In this document: positions 27,726 to 36,917 of the stretch, piece after piece
Position numbering within the stretch: the stretch's first letter is position 1
Layout: every line of letters starts with the position of its first letter
Source of the DNA: DATFDN01 sp963762525
Lineage (GTDB): Bacteria > Pseudomonadota > Alphaproteobacteria > Acetobacterales > Acetobacteraceae
Direction: 5' to 3'
Assembly: GCA_963762525.1 (NCBI GenBank)
Contig: CAVXKT010000004.1
Location: forward strand, 186,001 to 250,000
DNA length: 64,000 nucleotides
The notes under the pieces: model-generated
The model's database searches: none
Told to the model about the DNA's origin: nothing
What the model saw: the letters and a program-made list of their open reading frames with translations, nothing else
Made by a program: the position numbers and the translations under genes

Positions 27726-30700
27726 ACAATCAGATTGTCCAACAGCTCGCTTGCTTCACTGAGGTCCGGGCCATCTAACCCCTCGGTGAAGCCCGCATGG
27801 ATCGGCGCCAGCAAACGGAAGATCTCCTCATCGCTTTGCTGCTCACGCCACAATCGCGCGAGGCTGACCGCAGCGCGCAATTCAAAGAGCCTGGCACCTT
27901 GCCTCCGGGCGAGCATCAACGCCCGCTTAAAATGCGGCTCGGCCGCGGTCGGCTCGGCCCGGCGAAGCTCGCCCTTGCGCCGATGCAATTCCGCTTTCGC
28001 CCAGGCTTCTCCGGTGCGCGCGCAGATGGCGAGCGCGTCATCGAGGTCGGTGTCCGCCAAATCGGGGCGCCCCATTCGCGCATGGACATCCGCACGCATC
28101 GCGCGCGTATGGGGGCGGCTCAGCCCGAGACCCAACTCATCGAATTCGCGCAGCGCCCGGTCGAGCATCGCCAGACCCTCTTGGTGCTCGCCCTCGGCCG
28201 ACCTGACCCAACCGGCATAGCCGAGGCCCCGCGCATGAAAGAGACCGTAGCCCTGCTCGGATGCGATGCGAAGCAACTGCCGCGACCACTCGCCCACCGC
28301 GGCCTGATCGCGAATCGTCCAGTTGGTGCTGCACGCGATCATCATCGTCAGCGCGATGGTAGGCAGGTGCTGCAGCTCGCTGGCCCGATCCGCCGCGAAC
28401 CGCAGGTGCGCCCGCGCCTGCTCGGACGCGCCGCGCAGAACCAATGTCCGCGCATACTGGGCATGGAGGTGGCATATCGGGTCGGCGCCGAATTCCATTG
28501 TGGTCCCGGTATGCGCGCGTATTCCCGCATCAGCGATCGCCGGCGCGAAGACCTCGATCCCCTCTTCCAGACGACCCAAAAACATGTAGCTGACGGCATG
28601 ACCGCTCGCCGCGGCGCGCAGCTCCGGTTCGGCGCTGTTCCGGCCGGCAGCGTACAGCTCGCGCCCGGTCTCCAGCGATTTGGCCAGATTGCCGGTTTGC
28701 AGCTCGTAGCTCCACTTTCCGAACAGCGCCCGGGCGAGCAGTTTGGCCGCCGCCGCATCCTGCGGGTCGAGCCTTCGGCAAAGCTCAGCCGCCTTGGCGA
28801 ACGTCGTCCGATGGGCCGGCGAGCCGATCCCCTGCACCGCCATGCGAACGTTCCCGAGCGCCAGCATCAGCTCTGCGAGACGGCGAGTTCGCGCCGGCGA
28901 AGAAGCGATGTTGCTCGCCGAATCAAGTCCGCGTCGCAGATGCGCGGCGGCCTCGTTCATCGCCGACGCGGCGATCGCCCGCTCGCCGGCGCGGAGGAAA
29001 TACAGGCTGGCCTTCTCGGCGTCTCCGGCCCGGCCGAAATGGTAGCCGAGCAGCGACGGGCGTGGGATCGCCAGCTCGGGATCGCTCTCCAGGGCGACGC
29101 CCACCGCCCGATGCAGCGCCGCGCGCCGGGTGCGCAACAGGCTGTCATACGCGGCGTCCTGGAGCAGGGCGTGCTTGAACCGGTAGGCGGCCTCCGATCC
29201 CTCGCCACGGCGGAACAGCAGACCGGCGGCGACGAGTTGATCGAGCCCCCGATCAATCGTTGCAGTGGGCAAATCAGCCACCAGGTCAAGCGGGACGCGG
29301 CGAAACTCCCGACCGAAGACCGAACCGATCTGCGCGACCTGACGGGCCTCCGGCATGCGGTCCAGCCGCGCGATCAACGAGGCCTGCAACGTCGCCGGAA
29401 CCGTGACCTGCAATGCCGCATGCGGTGCTTGTTCGGCGACCGCCTTCGTCAGCTCCTCGATGAACAGCGGCACGCCATCCGAATGCGTGACGATCTGATC
29501 GAGCACCGCCTCCGGCAGCGCCTGTCGCATCGCCAGTTGCCGGGCGAGCGACACCGCCTCGCCGCGTTCCAGACGGCTGAGGGTTACTGACGTCACACCG
29601 GGATGACCTGCCCAGGGGGCGATGAAATCGGGCCGGAACGTCGCCACCAGCAGAATCTGAAGGGCACCGATCCTGCGGATCAGATCATCCAGCATCTCCC
29701 GCGTGCTCGGGTCGGCCCAGTGGACGTCCTCCAAGAGAATGAGCAGCGGCCTCACGGTGCTCATGCGATCGACCCGACGCAGTGCGGCGGCAAAGATGCG
29801 CTCCTTGCGCCGCTGCGGGCTGAGATTGAAGGACGGCAGACCTTCCACGGGCAGGCGAAGCAGCCCGGTGATGAGTGCAATATCTTCGATCGTCGTGTTG
29901 ACCGCTTCGAGTTGCGCGCGGAGCTTCTTGGCTCGTCCGGCGGGGGAATTGGCTCGCGTGAAACCGGCGTCGCGTTCAATGTATCGGATGACCGGATAAA
30001 GCGGAGACTGCGTGGTGTGCGGCGAGCAGGCGAGGCGCAGCCGTCTGAACGCCTGGCCGGCAAGCCGCGCCAGCAGCTCCGCCAACAGGCGGGATTTGCC
30101 GATTCCCGCTTCGCCGGTAAGCAGCACCACGCGACCCTGCCCCCGGCGCGCCTGCCGCCAACGGCGCAGCAGCAGCTCGAGCTCGTCTCGACGTCCGACC
30201 AGGGGTGAAAGCCCGGACGCCCGTAACGCCTCGAAGCGGCTCTCGCCAGCTTGCTCTCCTTGCAGCTCGAACACCTCGCCCGATTCGGGCAATTGCAGCG
30301 CCATGCGGCCCATGGCGCGGATGTCGAACAACTCGCCCACCAGCCGCCGCGTCGCGGCGTCGATCACTACCCCGCCGGGCTCCGCAAGCGCTTGCAGCCG
30401 GGCGGCGCGATTGAGGGTCTCGCCGGTCACCGTCTGCTCCGGCGCCTCGCCGCCATCGCCGCGATCGCCGACGACCACGATGCCGGTCGCGACACCGATG
30501 CGCACGCTGAGGATTTCGCCCTGGATCGGCGTCGCGGCGACCACTTCGGCGGCGGCCAGAGCCGCGCGCAACGCCTGTTCCGCGTCCACCTCGCTCGCTC
30601 GCGGCCAGCCGAAATAGACGAGCACGCCGTCACCGAGATATCCCGCCACGAAGCCGCCGAAGCGGGCCATCACCTCCGTAACCTGATGCTGGTACGCCCT

Positions 30701-30982
30701 GGTCAGAACGCCGAAATCCTCGGGATCGATGCGCGCCGAGAGTGCGGTTGAGCCGACGAGGTCGCAAAACAGCACACTGATTTGCCGACGTTCGGCCAAG
30801 GAAGCCGGTTGCAAGGCGGGCCCTTGCGGCGCGCGCAGACTCGCCCCGCATTCAGAGCAGAAGTTCGCTCCGGAATTATTGAGGGTGCCGCAGGACCCGC
30901 ACGGTACGGGCACCGGGGCGCCGCAAGCGGTGCAAAATTTCGCGCCGCTCGGGTTGGTCGCCCCACAGGCCACGCACTCCAC
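27686..30982 (-). CDS. Adenylate/guanylate cyclase-domain protein with AAA ATPase and TPR-like region
   Basis: This 1098-residue protein begins with two double-cysteine zinc ribbons (Cys3/6/17/20 and Cys28/31/42/45). A class III nucleotide cyclase domain follows at about 67-245, with metal-binding Asp74 (FCDLVGST) and Asp118 (GYLGDGVLVYF). Then comes an AAA/NACHT-like ATPase with Walker A GEAGIGKSR and Walker B-like LLILLEDVHWADPSTRE. A long helical, TPR-like C-terminal half runs from about 600 to 1080. Such proteins combine cAMP/cGMP synthesis with STAND-type signalling, but the trigger is unknown. The last residues EPAGNARVFK are encoded in a repeat shared with 39.9 kb. Confidence 0.87.
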   Translation of the reverse strand: MECVACGATNPSGAKFCTACGAPVPVPCGSCGTLNNSGANFCSECGASLRAPQGPALQPASLAERRQISVLFCDLVGSTALSARIDPEDFGVLTRAYQHQVTEVMARFGGFVAGYLGDGVLVYFGWPRASEVDAEQALRAALAAAEVVAATPIQGEILSVRIGVATGIVVVGDRGDGGEAPEQTVTGETLNRAARLQALAEPGGVVIDAATRRLVGELFDIRAMGRMALQLPESGEVFELQGEQAGESRFEALRASGLSPLVGRRDELELLLRRWRQARRGQGRVVLLTGEAGIGKSRLLAELLARLAGQAFRRLRLACSPHTTQSPLYPVIRYIERDAGFTRANSPAGRAKKLRAQLEAVNTTIEDIALITGLLRLPVEGLPSFNLSPQRRKERIFAAALRRVDRMSTVRPLLILLEDVHWADPSTREMLDDLIRRIGALQILLVATFRPDFIAPWAGHPGVTSVTLSRLERGEAVSLARQLAMRQALPEAVLDQIVTHSDGVPLFIEELTKAVAEQAPHAALQVTVPATLQASLIARLDRMPEARQVAQIGSVFGREFRRVPLDLVADLPTATIDRGLDQLVAAGLLFRRGEGSEAAYRFKHALLQDAAYDSLLRTRRAALHRAVGVALESDPELAIPRPSLLGYHFGRAGDAEKASLYFLRAGERAIAASAMNEAAAHLRRGLDSASNIASSPARTRRLAELMLALGNVRMAVQGIGSPAHRTTFAKAAELCRRLDPQDAAAAKLLARALFGKWSYELQTGNLAKSLETGRELYAAGRNSAEPELRAAASGHAVSYMFLGRLEEGIEVFAPAIADAGIRAHTGTTMEFGADPICHLHAQYARTLVLRGASEQARAHLRFAADRASELQHLPTIALTMMIACSTNWTIRDQAAVGEWSRQLLRIASEQGYGLFHARGLGYAGWVRSAEGEHQEGLAMLDRALREFDELGLGLSRPHTRAMRADVHARMGRPDLADTDLDDALAICARTGEAWAKAELHRRKGELRRAEPTAAEPHFKRALMLARRQGARLFELRAAVSLARLWREQQSDEEIFRLLAPIHAGFTEGLDGPDLSEASELLDNLIVAPEPAGNARVFK

Positions 30983-31178
30983 AAGCGATCTCCCGTCCCG
31001 CTTTCGTCACCGCCGGCCGGCGCCCACTTTGCTCAGCCAAGCTGCGCCAGCGCGAACCACTTGTGGCGCGCGAACGCCGCCTCGACCGAGGCACCAGCGT
31101 CGCGGCTTCTCCAACCCTATTGGGATGGCGCGCGCGCCGGCAAGCTCCGCATCCAGCCGGACCAGCCCTCGCCCACTC

Positions 31179-31580
31179 TCAGCCGACAACGGCGATGGCC
31201 TCGATCTCGACCAGCCACTCCGGCAGCGCGAGCGCGGCGACACCCACGAGGGTGCTCGCCGGAGGCGCTCCATTCGCGTAGAAGGGCGCTTTCGCTCTGC
31301 CGATGACGGCTCGGTGTTCGGGCTTGTAGCTCACCACATAGGTGGTGGTCTTCACGATATCGGCGTAGCTCGCCCCGGCCGCGGCAAGAGCCAGGCCGAG
31401 ATTCCGCATCGCCTGCTCGGTCTGCGCGGCGAGGTCGTCGCCACCGACCAACCCGCCTTGCTCGTCGATGGCGACCTGGCCGGACGTGTAGATCGTGCGC
31501 GCCGCCGCAGCGGTGACGACCTGCGAGAATCCGTGATTGTGCAAGAGCCCCTTCGGGTGGAGATGTTCGAGTGCGTTCAT
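31179..31580 (-). CDS. RidA family protein (catalytic Arg replaced)
   Basis: This 133-residue YjgF/YER057c/UK114-fold protein has the family segments IYTSGQVAIDEQGGLVGGDD, AAGASYADIVKTTTYVV and the C-terminal VEIEAIAVVG. RidA proper deaminates reactive enamines/imines made by PLP enzymes and needs an Arg in P-A-R-T-x-V. Here the segment is PPASTLVGV, with Ser in that place, so it probably belongs to a Rid subgroup without this activity. It lies 78 bp downstream of an Lrp/AsnC regulator on the same strand. Confidence 0.88.
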   Translation of the reverse strand: MNALEHLHPKGLLHNHGFSQVVTAAAARTIYTSGQVAIDEQGGLVGGDDLAAQTEQAMRNLGLALAAAGASYADIVKTTTYVVSYKPEHRAVIGRAKAPFYANGAPPASTLVGVAALALPEWLVEIEAIAVVG

Positions 31581-31658
31581 GTCTCAGATCCTTCCCTGTT
31601 GTGCGCCGCTGAAGGGTGCGGCACGAAGTCCCGGCGGACCGGGATCGACGGTTGCCGT

Positions 31659-32222
31659 TTACCGTCGTGAACGCGGCGGCGCTGCAACCGTGCGCGCCGC
31701 CTTTGCCTGTTGCGACGATCCGGGACTGGTCGAGCGGGCGGCGTTCGGCAGCGGCAGTGCGCGCAGCGGCACCGGAATGGACTGCACGATCGAGGTCGTG
31801 GTTTGTCCGAGGGCGAGAAACTGATCAAGAATCTCGTCCAGCCGTTCCAGTGACGGCAGATGCACCTTCACCACCAGGCAATCCTCGCCGGTTACGCGGT
31901 GGCACTCCACCACCTGCGGCAATCGCTTCGCCAATTCGACCACTTTCGAGAGCTGCGCCGGCGCCGGCCGTACCCGCACATGAGCGGCCACGGGATAGCC
32001 GAGCGCCGCCGGATCGAGAGCAAGCCGAAACCCGGTGATGACCCCGGCCTCCTCCAGCCGCGTCAGGCGTTCTTTGACCGCCGGGGCCGACATGCCGACC
32101 AGGCGAGCCAGCTTGGAGACGGAGATACGCGGATCGGCACCCAGCGCGCGGAGCAGGGCGAGGTTGCGGTCGTCCAGCAGCAGATTTGAAACTTGCAGGC
32201 CGGGGGGCGAGTTTCCCTTCAT
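31659..32222 (-). CDS. Lrp/AsnC family transcriptional regulator
   Basis: This 187-residue regulator has an N-terminal helix-turn-helix (ISVSKLARLVGMSAPAVKER) followed by LEEAGVITGFRLALDPAALG. A RAM effector domain follows (VVECHRVTGEDCLVVKVHLP). The C-terminal 35 residues are a Ser/Ala/Arg-rich tail. The start at 32222 gives MKGNSPPGLQVSNLLLDDRN; longer starts exist upstream. It is divergent from an EamA exporter with 73 bp between, a common arrangement in which an amino-acid-sensing Lrp protein controls an amino-acid exporter. Confidence 0.9.
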   Translation of the reverse strand: MKGNSPPGLQVSNLLLDDRNLALLRALGADPRISVSKLARLVGMSAPAVKERLTRLEEAGVITGFRLALDPAALGYPVAAHVRVRPAPAQLSKVVELAKRLPQVVECHRVTGEDCLVVKVHLPSLERLDEILDQFLALGQTTTSIVQSIPVPLRALPLPNAARSTSPGSSQQAKAARTVAAPPRSRR

Positions 32223-32295
32223 GTAAGCAAGATTATCTTGTCCGGACCTTAATGTCTGCATGGGATCGGCGCGAGTCACCTTCTAGACTAGCGGG

Positions 32296-33184
32296 ATGGA
32301 TCCGGCCCGCACCGTCGCCCGAGATCCGCCGACGCGTGCGGCGCCGGCCGGGCGCGTGCCGCCGCACCTCTTTTTCGTCGCCAGCGCCGTATTCCACTAT
32401 CTCGGCCCCTCCTTCGCCGTATTGCTGTTCGCCGACATCGCGCCGCTCGGCGTCGCCTGGCTGCGGATCGCGAGCGCGGGCGCGGTGTTCGCGCTCGTGG
32501 CGTCGGCCCTGGCGCGCGCTGGCGGTTCTGCCGGCGCGCGATCAATGCATCGTCGTCGCGCTCGGGGTCGTGCTCGCGGCGATGAATTCGGTGTTCTACG
32601 AGGCGATCGCCCGCTTGCCGCTGGCGACGGTGGGCGCGATCGAATTTCTCGGCCCGATCGCCATCGCCGCTCTCGGCCTACGCACGGCCCGCAACGTGGC
32701 GGCACTCGGGCTCGCCGTGTCCGGCGTCTTTGTGCTTACCGAAATCCGGATCGCCGGCGAGATCGCCGGCTATGTTTTCGCCTTCGCCAATTGTCTGCTG
32801 TTCGTCCTCTACATCATGCTCGGACATCGCATCGCCACGGCGGGCGGGATCAGCGGCATCGATCGTTTGGGGGCGGCGATGCTGGTCGCGACCGTCGCCG
32901 CCTTGCCGCTCGGGATCGGCGCCGCCGCGCCGGCGTTCGCCGACCCGATGCTGCTCGGCGCCGGCATCGGTGTGGGCATTTCCTCCTCCGTCATCCCCTA
33001 TATCTGCGACCAGCTCGCGATGGCCCGGCTGCCGCGCGCGAGCTTCGCATTGCTGCTGTCGCTGCTGCCCGCAACCGCGACCGCGATCGGCTTTCTGGTG
33101 TTGCGTCAGGTGCCGAGCGGCGCCGAGATGCTGGGCATCGCGCTCGTCATCGGCGGCGTCGCGCTGCATCGGGCGGAGGTCTAG
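32296..33184 (+). CDS. EamA (DMT) family exporter, RhtA-like (one-base frameshift)
   Basis: The N-terminus PPHLFFVASAVFHYLGPSFA, up to FALVASALAR, lies in one frame. The rest, from LAVLPARDQCIVVALGVVLA to the end, lies in another. Removing one base near 32520 (in a gcgcgc run) gives about 295 residues with ten transmembrane helices. FLGPIAIAALGLR and SSVIPYICDQLAMARLPRAS are typical of RhtA-type threonine/homoserine exporters. It is divergent from an Lrp/AsnC regulator. The surplus base may be an error. Confidence 0.8.
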
Positions 33185-33261
33185 TCGGGTTCGGATCAAT
33201 ACTGGTGGCCGCCACCCGACGAAGCTTGAGTTGCGAAGCATTCTTAACTAGAACCGCGCCG

Positions 33262-34527
33262 ATGCGAATCCTCGCCCCCCTCCGCGACCCGCCGGTTGCC
33301 TTGCTGTGGGGCGGGCTATCGCTCTCGGCGGTCGGCGACCAGCTCTATGCGGTCGCGCTGACCTGGATCGCGGTCGGGGTCTTCGGCGCGGCGGCGGGCT
33401 ATTTGACCGCCTTGGGCGCCCTCTCGGTGATCGGCACCGCGCTGATCGCGGGGCGCTGGGCGGACGCACGCGATCAGCGGCTGGCGATGATCGGAGCGGA
33501 TTTGGCGCGCTTGGCGGCGCTGCTCGGCGTTGTTGCGGATTGGAGCTTGCGCGGCCGTCCGTCGGCGGCGGCCCTCGCCATCGCGACGGTGATGCTGGCC
33601 TTCGGGCACGCGATCTTTCGCCCGGCGCTGCAAAGCCTGATCCCGCCGTTAGTGCGCGAGAGCGCGCGTCTGCCGGCGACCAATGCGCTGCTCGACACCA
33701 CCGAGCGCATCGCGCGCCTGCTCGGCCCCGGTCTGGTCGCCTCGCTCGCCGCGGTGGTGCCGGTCAAGCACTTCCTGTCGCTGGATGCCGCGAGCTTCGC
33801 CGCCTCGGCGGCGGCGCTGCTGCTGATCGGGCGGTTGCGCCCGCTGCCGCCGTTGCGAAGCGAAGGCCCGCCGGACGGCGTCCTCGGGTCGGTCTTCCGC
33901 GGCTTCCGCGCCGTCGGCCGAAATCGAGTTCTGCGCCTGGAACTTCGGGTGAGCGGCGCCATCAACGGCGCCTGGTATGCGATCATGTTTCTCGGCCTGC
34001 CGCTGGCGATCACGCGGCATGTTTCGGGCGGCGCCGGCCTCAGCGCCTATGGCCTGGTGATCTCGGCTTACGGCGTCACCAATCTTGCGGCGACGCTGGC
34101 GATCGGCAGCCGGCCGATGCCGGACAATCCCGGACGGCTGGTGTTCGCCGGCAACCTGGCCCTCGGCACCGGGCTGATGCTGATGGCGGTTGCCGCGGCG
34201 GCGCCGCTATCGGCCGCGCTCGCGGTCCCCGCCTTTGCCGCCGCGGCAGCGCTGGGCGCAGTCGGCGGGCCGATGCACGATATTCCCGTCGCCGTGCTGC
34301 GACAGACGGAGTTGCCGCACGCGGACGTGCCGGCGGCGATGCGGGCCTCGCTGGTCACGAACAATGGCGGGATGCTGCTGGCCATGCTGGCCGCACCCGG
34401 GCTCTACGCGCGGCTGCCGGTGCCGGCGGTGATGGCCGGATGCGCCGCGATCATCCTGGCGATCGCCGCCTTCGGGCTGACGAGATTCGCCCGCCGAACG
34501 GATCAGCCGGTCTCACGCCCGGCGTAA
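33262..34527 (+). CDS. MFS transporter (enterobactin/macrolide exporter-like)
   Basis: This 421-residue membrane protein has about 12 predicted helices. The N-terminus LRDPPVALLWGGLSLSAVGD, then QLYAVALTWIAVGVFG, and the MFS loop (RWADARDQRLAMIGAD) are typical of MFS_3/enterobactin exporter-type drug or metabolite exporters. The substrate is not predictable. Translation from further upstream in the same frame is open but passes through the EamA gene in a wrong frame, so ATG 33262 is the sensible start. It lies 77 bp after the EamA gene. Confidence 0.87.
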   Translation: MRILAPLRDPPVALLWGGLSLSAVGDQLYAVALTWIAVGVFGAAAGYLTALGALSVIGTALIAGRWADARDQRLAMIGADLARLAALLGVVADWSLRGRPSAAALAIATVMLAFGHAIFRPALQSLIPPLVRESARLPATNALLDTTERIARLLGPGLVASLAAVVPVKHFLSLDAASFAASAAALLLIGRLRPLPPLRSEGPPDGVLGSVFRGFRAVGRNRVLRLELRVSGAINGAWYAIMFLGLPLAITRHVSGGAGLSAYGLVISAYGVTNLAATLAIGSRPMPDNPGRLVFAGNLALGTGLMLMAVAAAAPLSAALAVPAFAAAAALGAVGGPMHDIPVAVLRQTELPHADVPAAMRASLVTNNGGMLLAMLAAPGLYARLPVPAVMAGCAAIILAIAAFGLTRFARRTDQPVSRPA

Positions 34528-34544
34528 GTGTCGTAGTGGCTCGA

Positions 34545-34964
34545 TCAGCGTAGCCAGTTCTCGATCACCAGACCGCTCACGCGCCCGAATTCGCTGCCGT
34601 TATCGGTGACGAGCACATGACCGGGGGCCCGCACTTGAGCGGCGATCAACAGATCGTGCGGGCCGATGAGCCGGCCCGCTCGCTCCAGCTCGGCGCGCAA
34701 GGCGCCATACTCGGCATCGGCCGGTGCCTCGAACGGCAGTATCTCAAGCGCACCGAGCACTGCCTCGAGCTGGCGGGAAAGCCTGACCGAGCCTTTTTTC
34801 GCCGCACCGTATCGCAGCTCGGCCGAGACGATGATGCTCGTGCAAACGCGATCCTCGCCGATGGCGGCGATGCGTGCGGCCACCCGCCCCTGCGGGTTAC
34901 GGACCAGGTCCGAGACCATGTTCGTATCCGGAAGATAACGCGACTCAGAACTCGACGGGATCAT
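34545..34964 (-). CDS. vapC: PIN-domain toxin VapC
   Basis: This 139-residue PIN-domain ribonuclease keeps the full acidic set: Asp in YLPDTNMVSDLV, Glu in SAELRYG, Asp in LIGPHDLLIAAQ and Asp in HVLVTDNGSEF. VapC toxins cleave tRNA or rRNA when free of their antitoxin. Its start (34964) overlaps the end of the VapB antitoxin gene by 20 bp, so they are coupled. The pair sits between an MFS transporter and gltA. Confidence 0.92.
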   Translation of the reverse strand: MIPSSSESRYLPDTNMVSDLVRNPQGRVAARIAAIGEDRVCTSIIVSAELRYGAAKKGSVRLSRQLEAVLGALEILPFEAPADAEYGALRAELERAGRLIGPHDLLIAAQVRAPGHVLVTDNGSEFGRVSGLVIENWLR

Positions 34965-35175
34965 ATGGAAGTTCGTCAAGCGGCGGAAAATCGTCCTCGA
35001 GCGGCCGCAACGTGGCAAGCAGGGCGAGAAGCGACGTCGGTGGCACCGGCTCGATGATCAGGCGCCCGCCATCCTGCCGCAGAATGGCATTCCGGCCCGG
35101 CAATTCGAACTCGCGCGGAATGCGAATCGCCTGGTTACGACCGTTCCTGAACAGCTTGACCCGGCGTTCCGACAA
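34945..35175 (-). CDS. vapB: AbrB/SpoVT-type antitoxin VapB
   Basis: This 76-residue antitoxin has an N-terminal swapped-hairpin DNA-binding domain (RRVKLFRNGRNQAIRIPREF). Its C-terminal acidic region (LEDDFPPLDELPYDPVEF) should wrap around VapC. It represses its own operon in this family. It starts 16 bp after the gltA stop, so expression may also come from read-through of gltA. Confidence 0.92.
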   Translation of the reverse strand: MSERRVKLFRNGRNQAIRIPREFELPGRNAILRQDGGRLIIEPVPPTSLLALLATLRPLEDDFPPLDELPYDPVEF

Positions 35176-35191
35176 ACGCCTTGGGAACTCC

Positions 35192-36496
35192 CTACCCCCG
35201 CCGATCGATCGCCACGTAATCGCGCTCGGTGGCGCCGGTGTAGACTTGGCGCGGCCGGCCGATGCGTTGCTCGGGGTCTTCGATCATCTCCTGCCACTGG
35301 CTAATCCAGCCGACGGTGCGCGAAACCGCGAACAGCGCGGTGAACATGCTGGTCGGAAAGCCCATCGCCTTGAGAATGATGCCGGAGTAGAAATCGACGT
35401 TCGGGTAAAGCTTGCGATCGACGAAATAGGGATCGTGCAGGGCGATGTGCTCGAGCTCCATCGCCAGCTCCAGCAGCGGGTCGTTCACCCCCAGCTCGTG
35501 CAGCACCTCGTGGCACGCCTTCTGGATGATCTTCGCCCGCGGATCGTAATTCTTGTACACCCGGTGCCCGAACCCCATTAGCTTGGTGTGGCTGCCGCGG
35601 TCCTTCACTTCCGTCAGGAACTCGGGGATGTTGTTCTTATGGCCGATCTCGGCCAGCATCTTCAGCACCGCTTCGTTGGCGCCGCCATGGGCCGGTCCCC
35701 ACAGGCTGGCGATTCCGGCGGCGATGCAGGCGAACGGATTGGCGCCGGTCGATCCGGCCAGCCGCACGGTGCTGGTGGAGGCGTTCTGCTCGTGGTCGGC
35801 GTGCAGGATCATGATCAGATCCATCGCCCGCGCCAGCACCGGGTTGACCCTGTATTCCTCGGCCGGCACGGCGTTGAACATGTAAAGGAAGTTCTCCGCG
35901 TAACCGAGGTCGTTGCGCGGATACATGAACGGCTGACCGACATTGTACTTGTGCGCCCAGGCGGCCATCGTCGGCATCTTGGCGATCAGCCGGAAGGCGC
36001 TGATATGGCGGTGGTCCGGATTGTTGATGTCCAGACTGTCGTGATAGAAGGCCGATAACGCGCCCACCACGCCGCACATCACCGCCATCGGATGCGCGTC
36101 GCGACGGAAGCCGTTGTAGAATTGCCGGATCTGCTCGTGCAGCATGGTGTGGCGCAGCACCCCCAGCTCGAACGTCCGCAACTGGCTTTCGGTCGGCAGC
36201 TCCCCGTACATGATCAGATAGGCGACTTCGAGAAAGTGCGACTTCTCGGCCAGTTGCTCGATCGGATAGCCGCGATAGAGCAGCACCCCCTTGTCGCCAT
36301 CGATATAGGTGATCCGGCTCTCGCACGACGCGGTGGCGCCATATCCCGGATCGTAGGTGAAGATGCCGAGATCGGCGTAAATGCGTCGGATGTCGGCCAC
36401 CGCCGGGCCGATGCTGCCTTCCAGCAGCGGCAGTTTCGCCGACTTGTTTGAGCCGTCCATCGTAACGGTAACGGAACGCTTGCGGGAGCCGCTCAT
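35192..36496 (-). CDS. gltA: Citrate synthase
   Basis: This 434-residue hexameric-type citrate synthase condenses oxaloacetate with acetyl-CoA at the entry of the TCA cycle. RITYIDGDKGVLLYRGYPIE is the N-terminal signature. LHADHEQNASTSTVRLAGST, GPAHGGANEAVLKML and GFGHRVYKNYDPRAKII carry the catalytic His/Asp environment. The chosen start (36496) gives MSGSRKRSVTVTMDG. The gene is followed directly by vapBC. Confidence 0.96.
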   Translation of the reverse strand: MSGSRKRSVTVTMDGSNKSAKLPLLEGSIGPAVADIRRIYADLGIFTYDPGYGATASCESRITYIDGDKGVLLYRGYPIEQLAEKSHFLEVAYLIMYGELPTESQLRTFELGVLRHTMLHEQIRQFYNGFRRDAHPMAVMCGVVGALSAFYHDSLDINNPDHRHISAFRLIAKMPTMAAWAHKYNVGQPFMYPRNDLGYAENFLYMFNAVPAEEYRVNPVLARAMDLIMILHADHEQNASTSTVRLAGSTGANPFACIAAGIASLWGPAHGGANEAVLKMLAEIGHKNNIPEFLTEVKDRGSHTKLMGFGHRVYKNYDPRAKIIQKACHEVLHELGVNDPLLELAMELEHIALHDPYFVDRKLYPNVDFYSGIILKAMGFPTSMFTALFAVSRTVGWISQWQEMIEDPEQRIGRPRQVYTGATERDYVAIDRRG

Positions 36497-36623
36497 GTGG
36501 AACCCCTCCGGGATGCCGCCTTGCCGACCGCGGCCGGCCAAGGCCTCGCGAGCAACCTATGACCAACTTGCCGTTCTGGCAACCTTCGCAGTTGCAGCAA
36601 ATCGGCGCGATGGGGCGCGCGGG

Positions 36624-36848
36624 TCAGGCGTGCCCGACCGCCATCTCGGCCTCGCGGTTGTTCAGCCGTACGATGGCGGCGAACAGGCGCAGCGCATCGG
36701 GCCCGCCGCGGTCCTCGAGCCGCCCCTCGTCCATTTCGAGGGCGATCAGCTCGGCCTGTTCGGCGATGATGGTGGCGGCGTAACGCAGCGCGGCGGCCGA
36801 CAGCCGGAGCTGCGACTCGTCGGTCAGTTGATCCCAATTGGCGCGCAT
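36624..36848 (-). CDS. Small hypothetical protein
   Basis: This 74-residue protein has no family that I recognise. It is helical and acidic (LRYAATIIAEQAELIALEMD) and ends RLNNREAEMAVGHA. The inner ATG at 36848 gives the plain start MRANWDQLTDESQ; a longer form to 36899 is possible. It lies between gltA and a hydratase gene, all on the same strand. Confidence 0.45.
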   Translation of the reverse strand: MRANWDQLTDESQLRLSAAALRYAATIIAEQAELIALEMDEGRLEDRGGPDALRLFAAIVRLNNREAEMAVGHA

Positions 36849-36917
36849 GGCGGCTCCTACCGGCCGCTCGTCGGCGCGGGCGACGAACTGCTCTCGCAAA
36901 TTCCGGTTAAGAAACCA

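Noticed and set aside
27797..29590. A 597-codon plus-strand frame
   Set aside because: It is antisense to the cyclase/ATPase protein; its composition is low-complexity and it has no motif.
32296..34527. An apparent 743-residue EamA-MFS fusion
   Set aside because: The middle part is Arg-rich out-of-frame translation of the EamA gene. The frame is open only because of a one-base shift, and the MFS gene has its own start at 33262.
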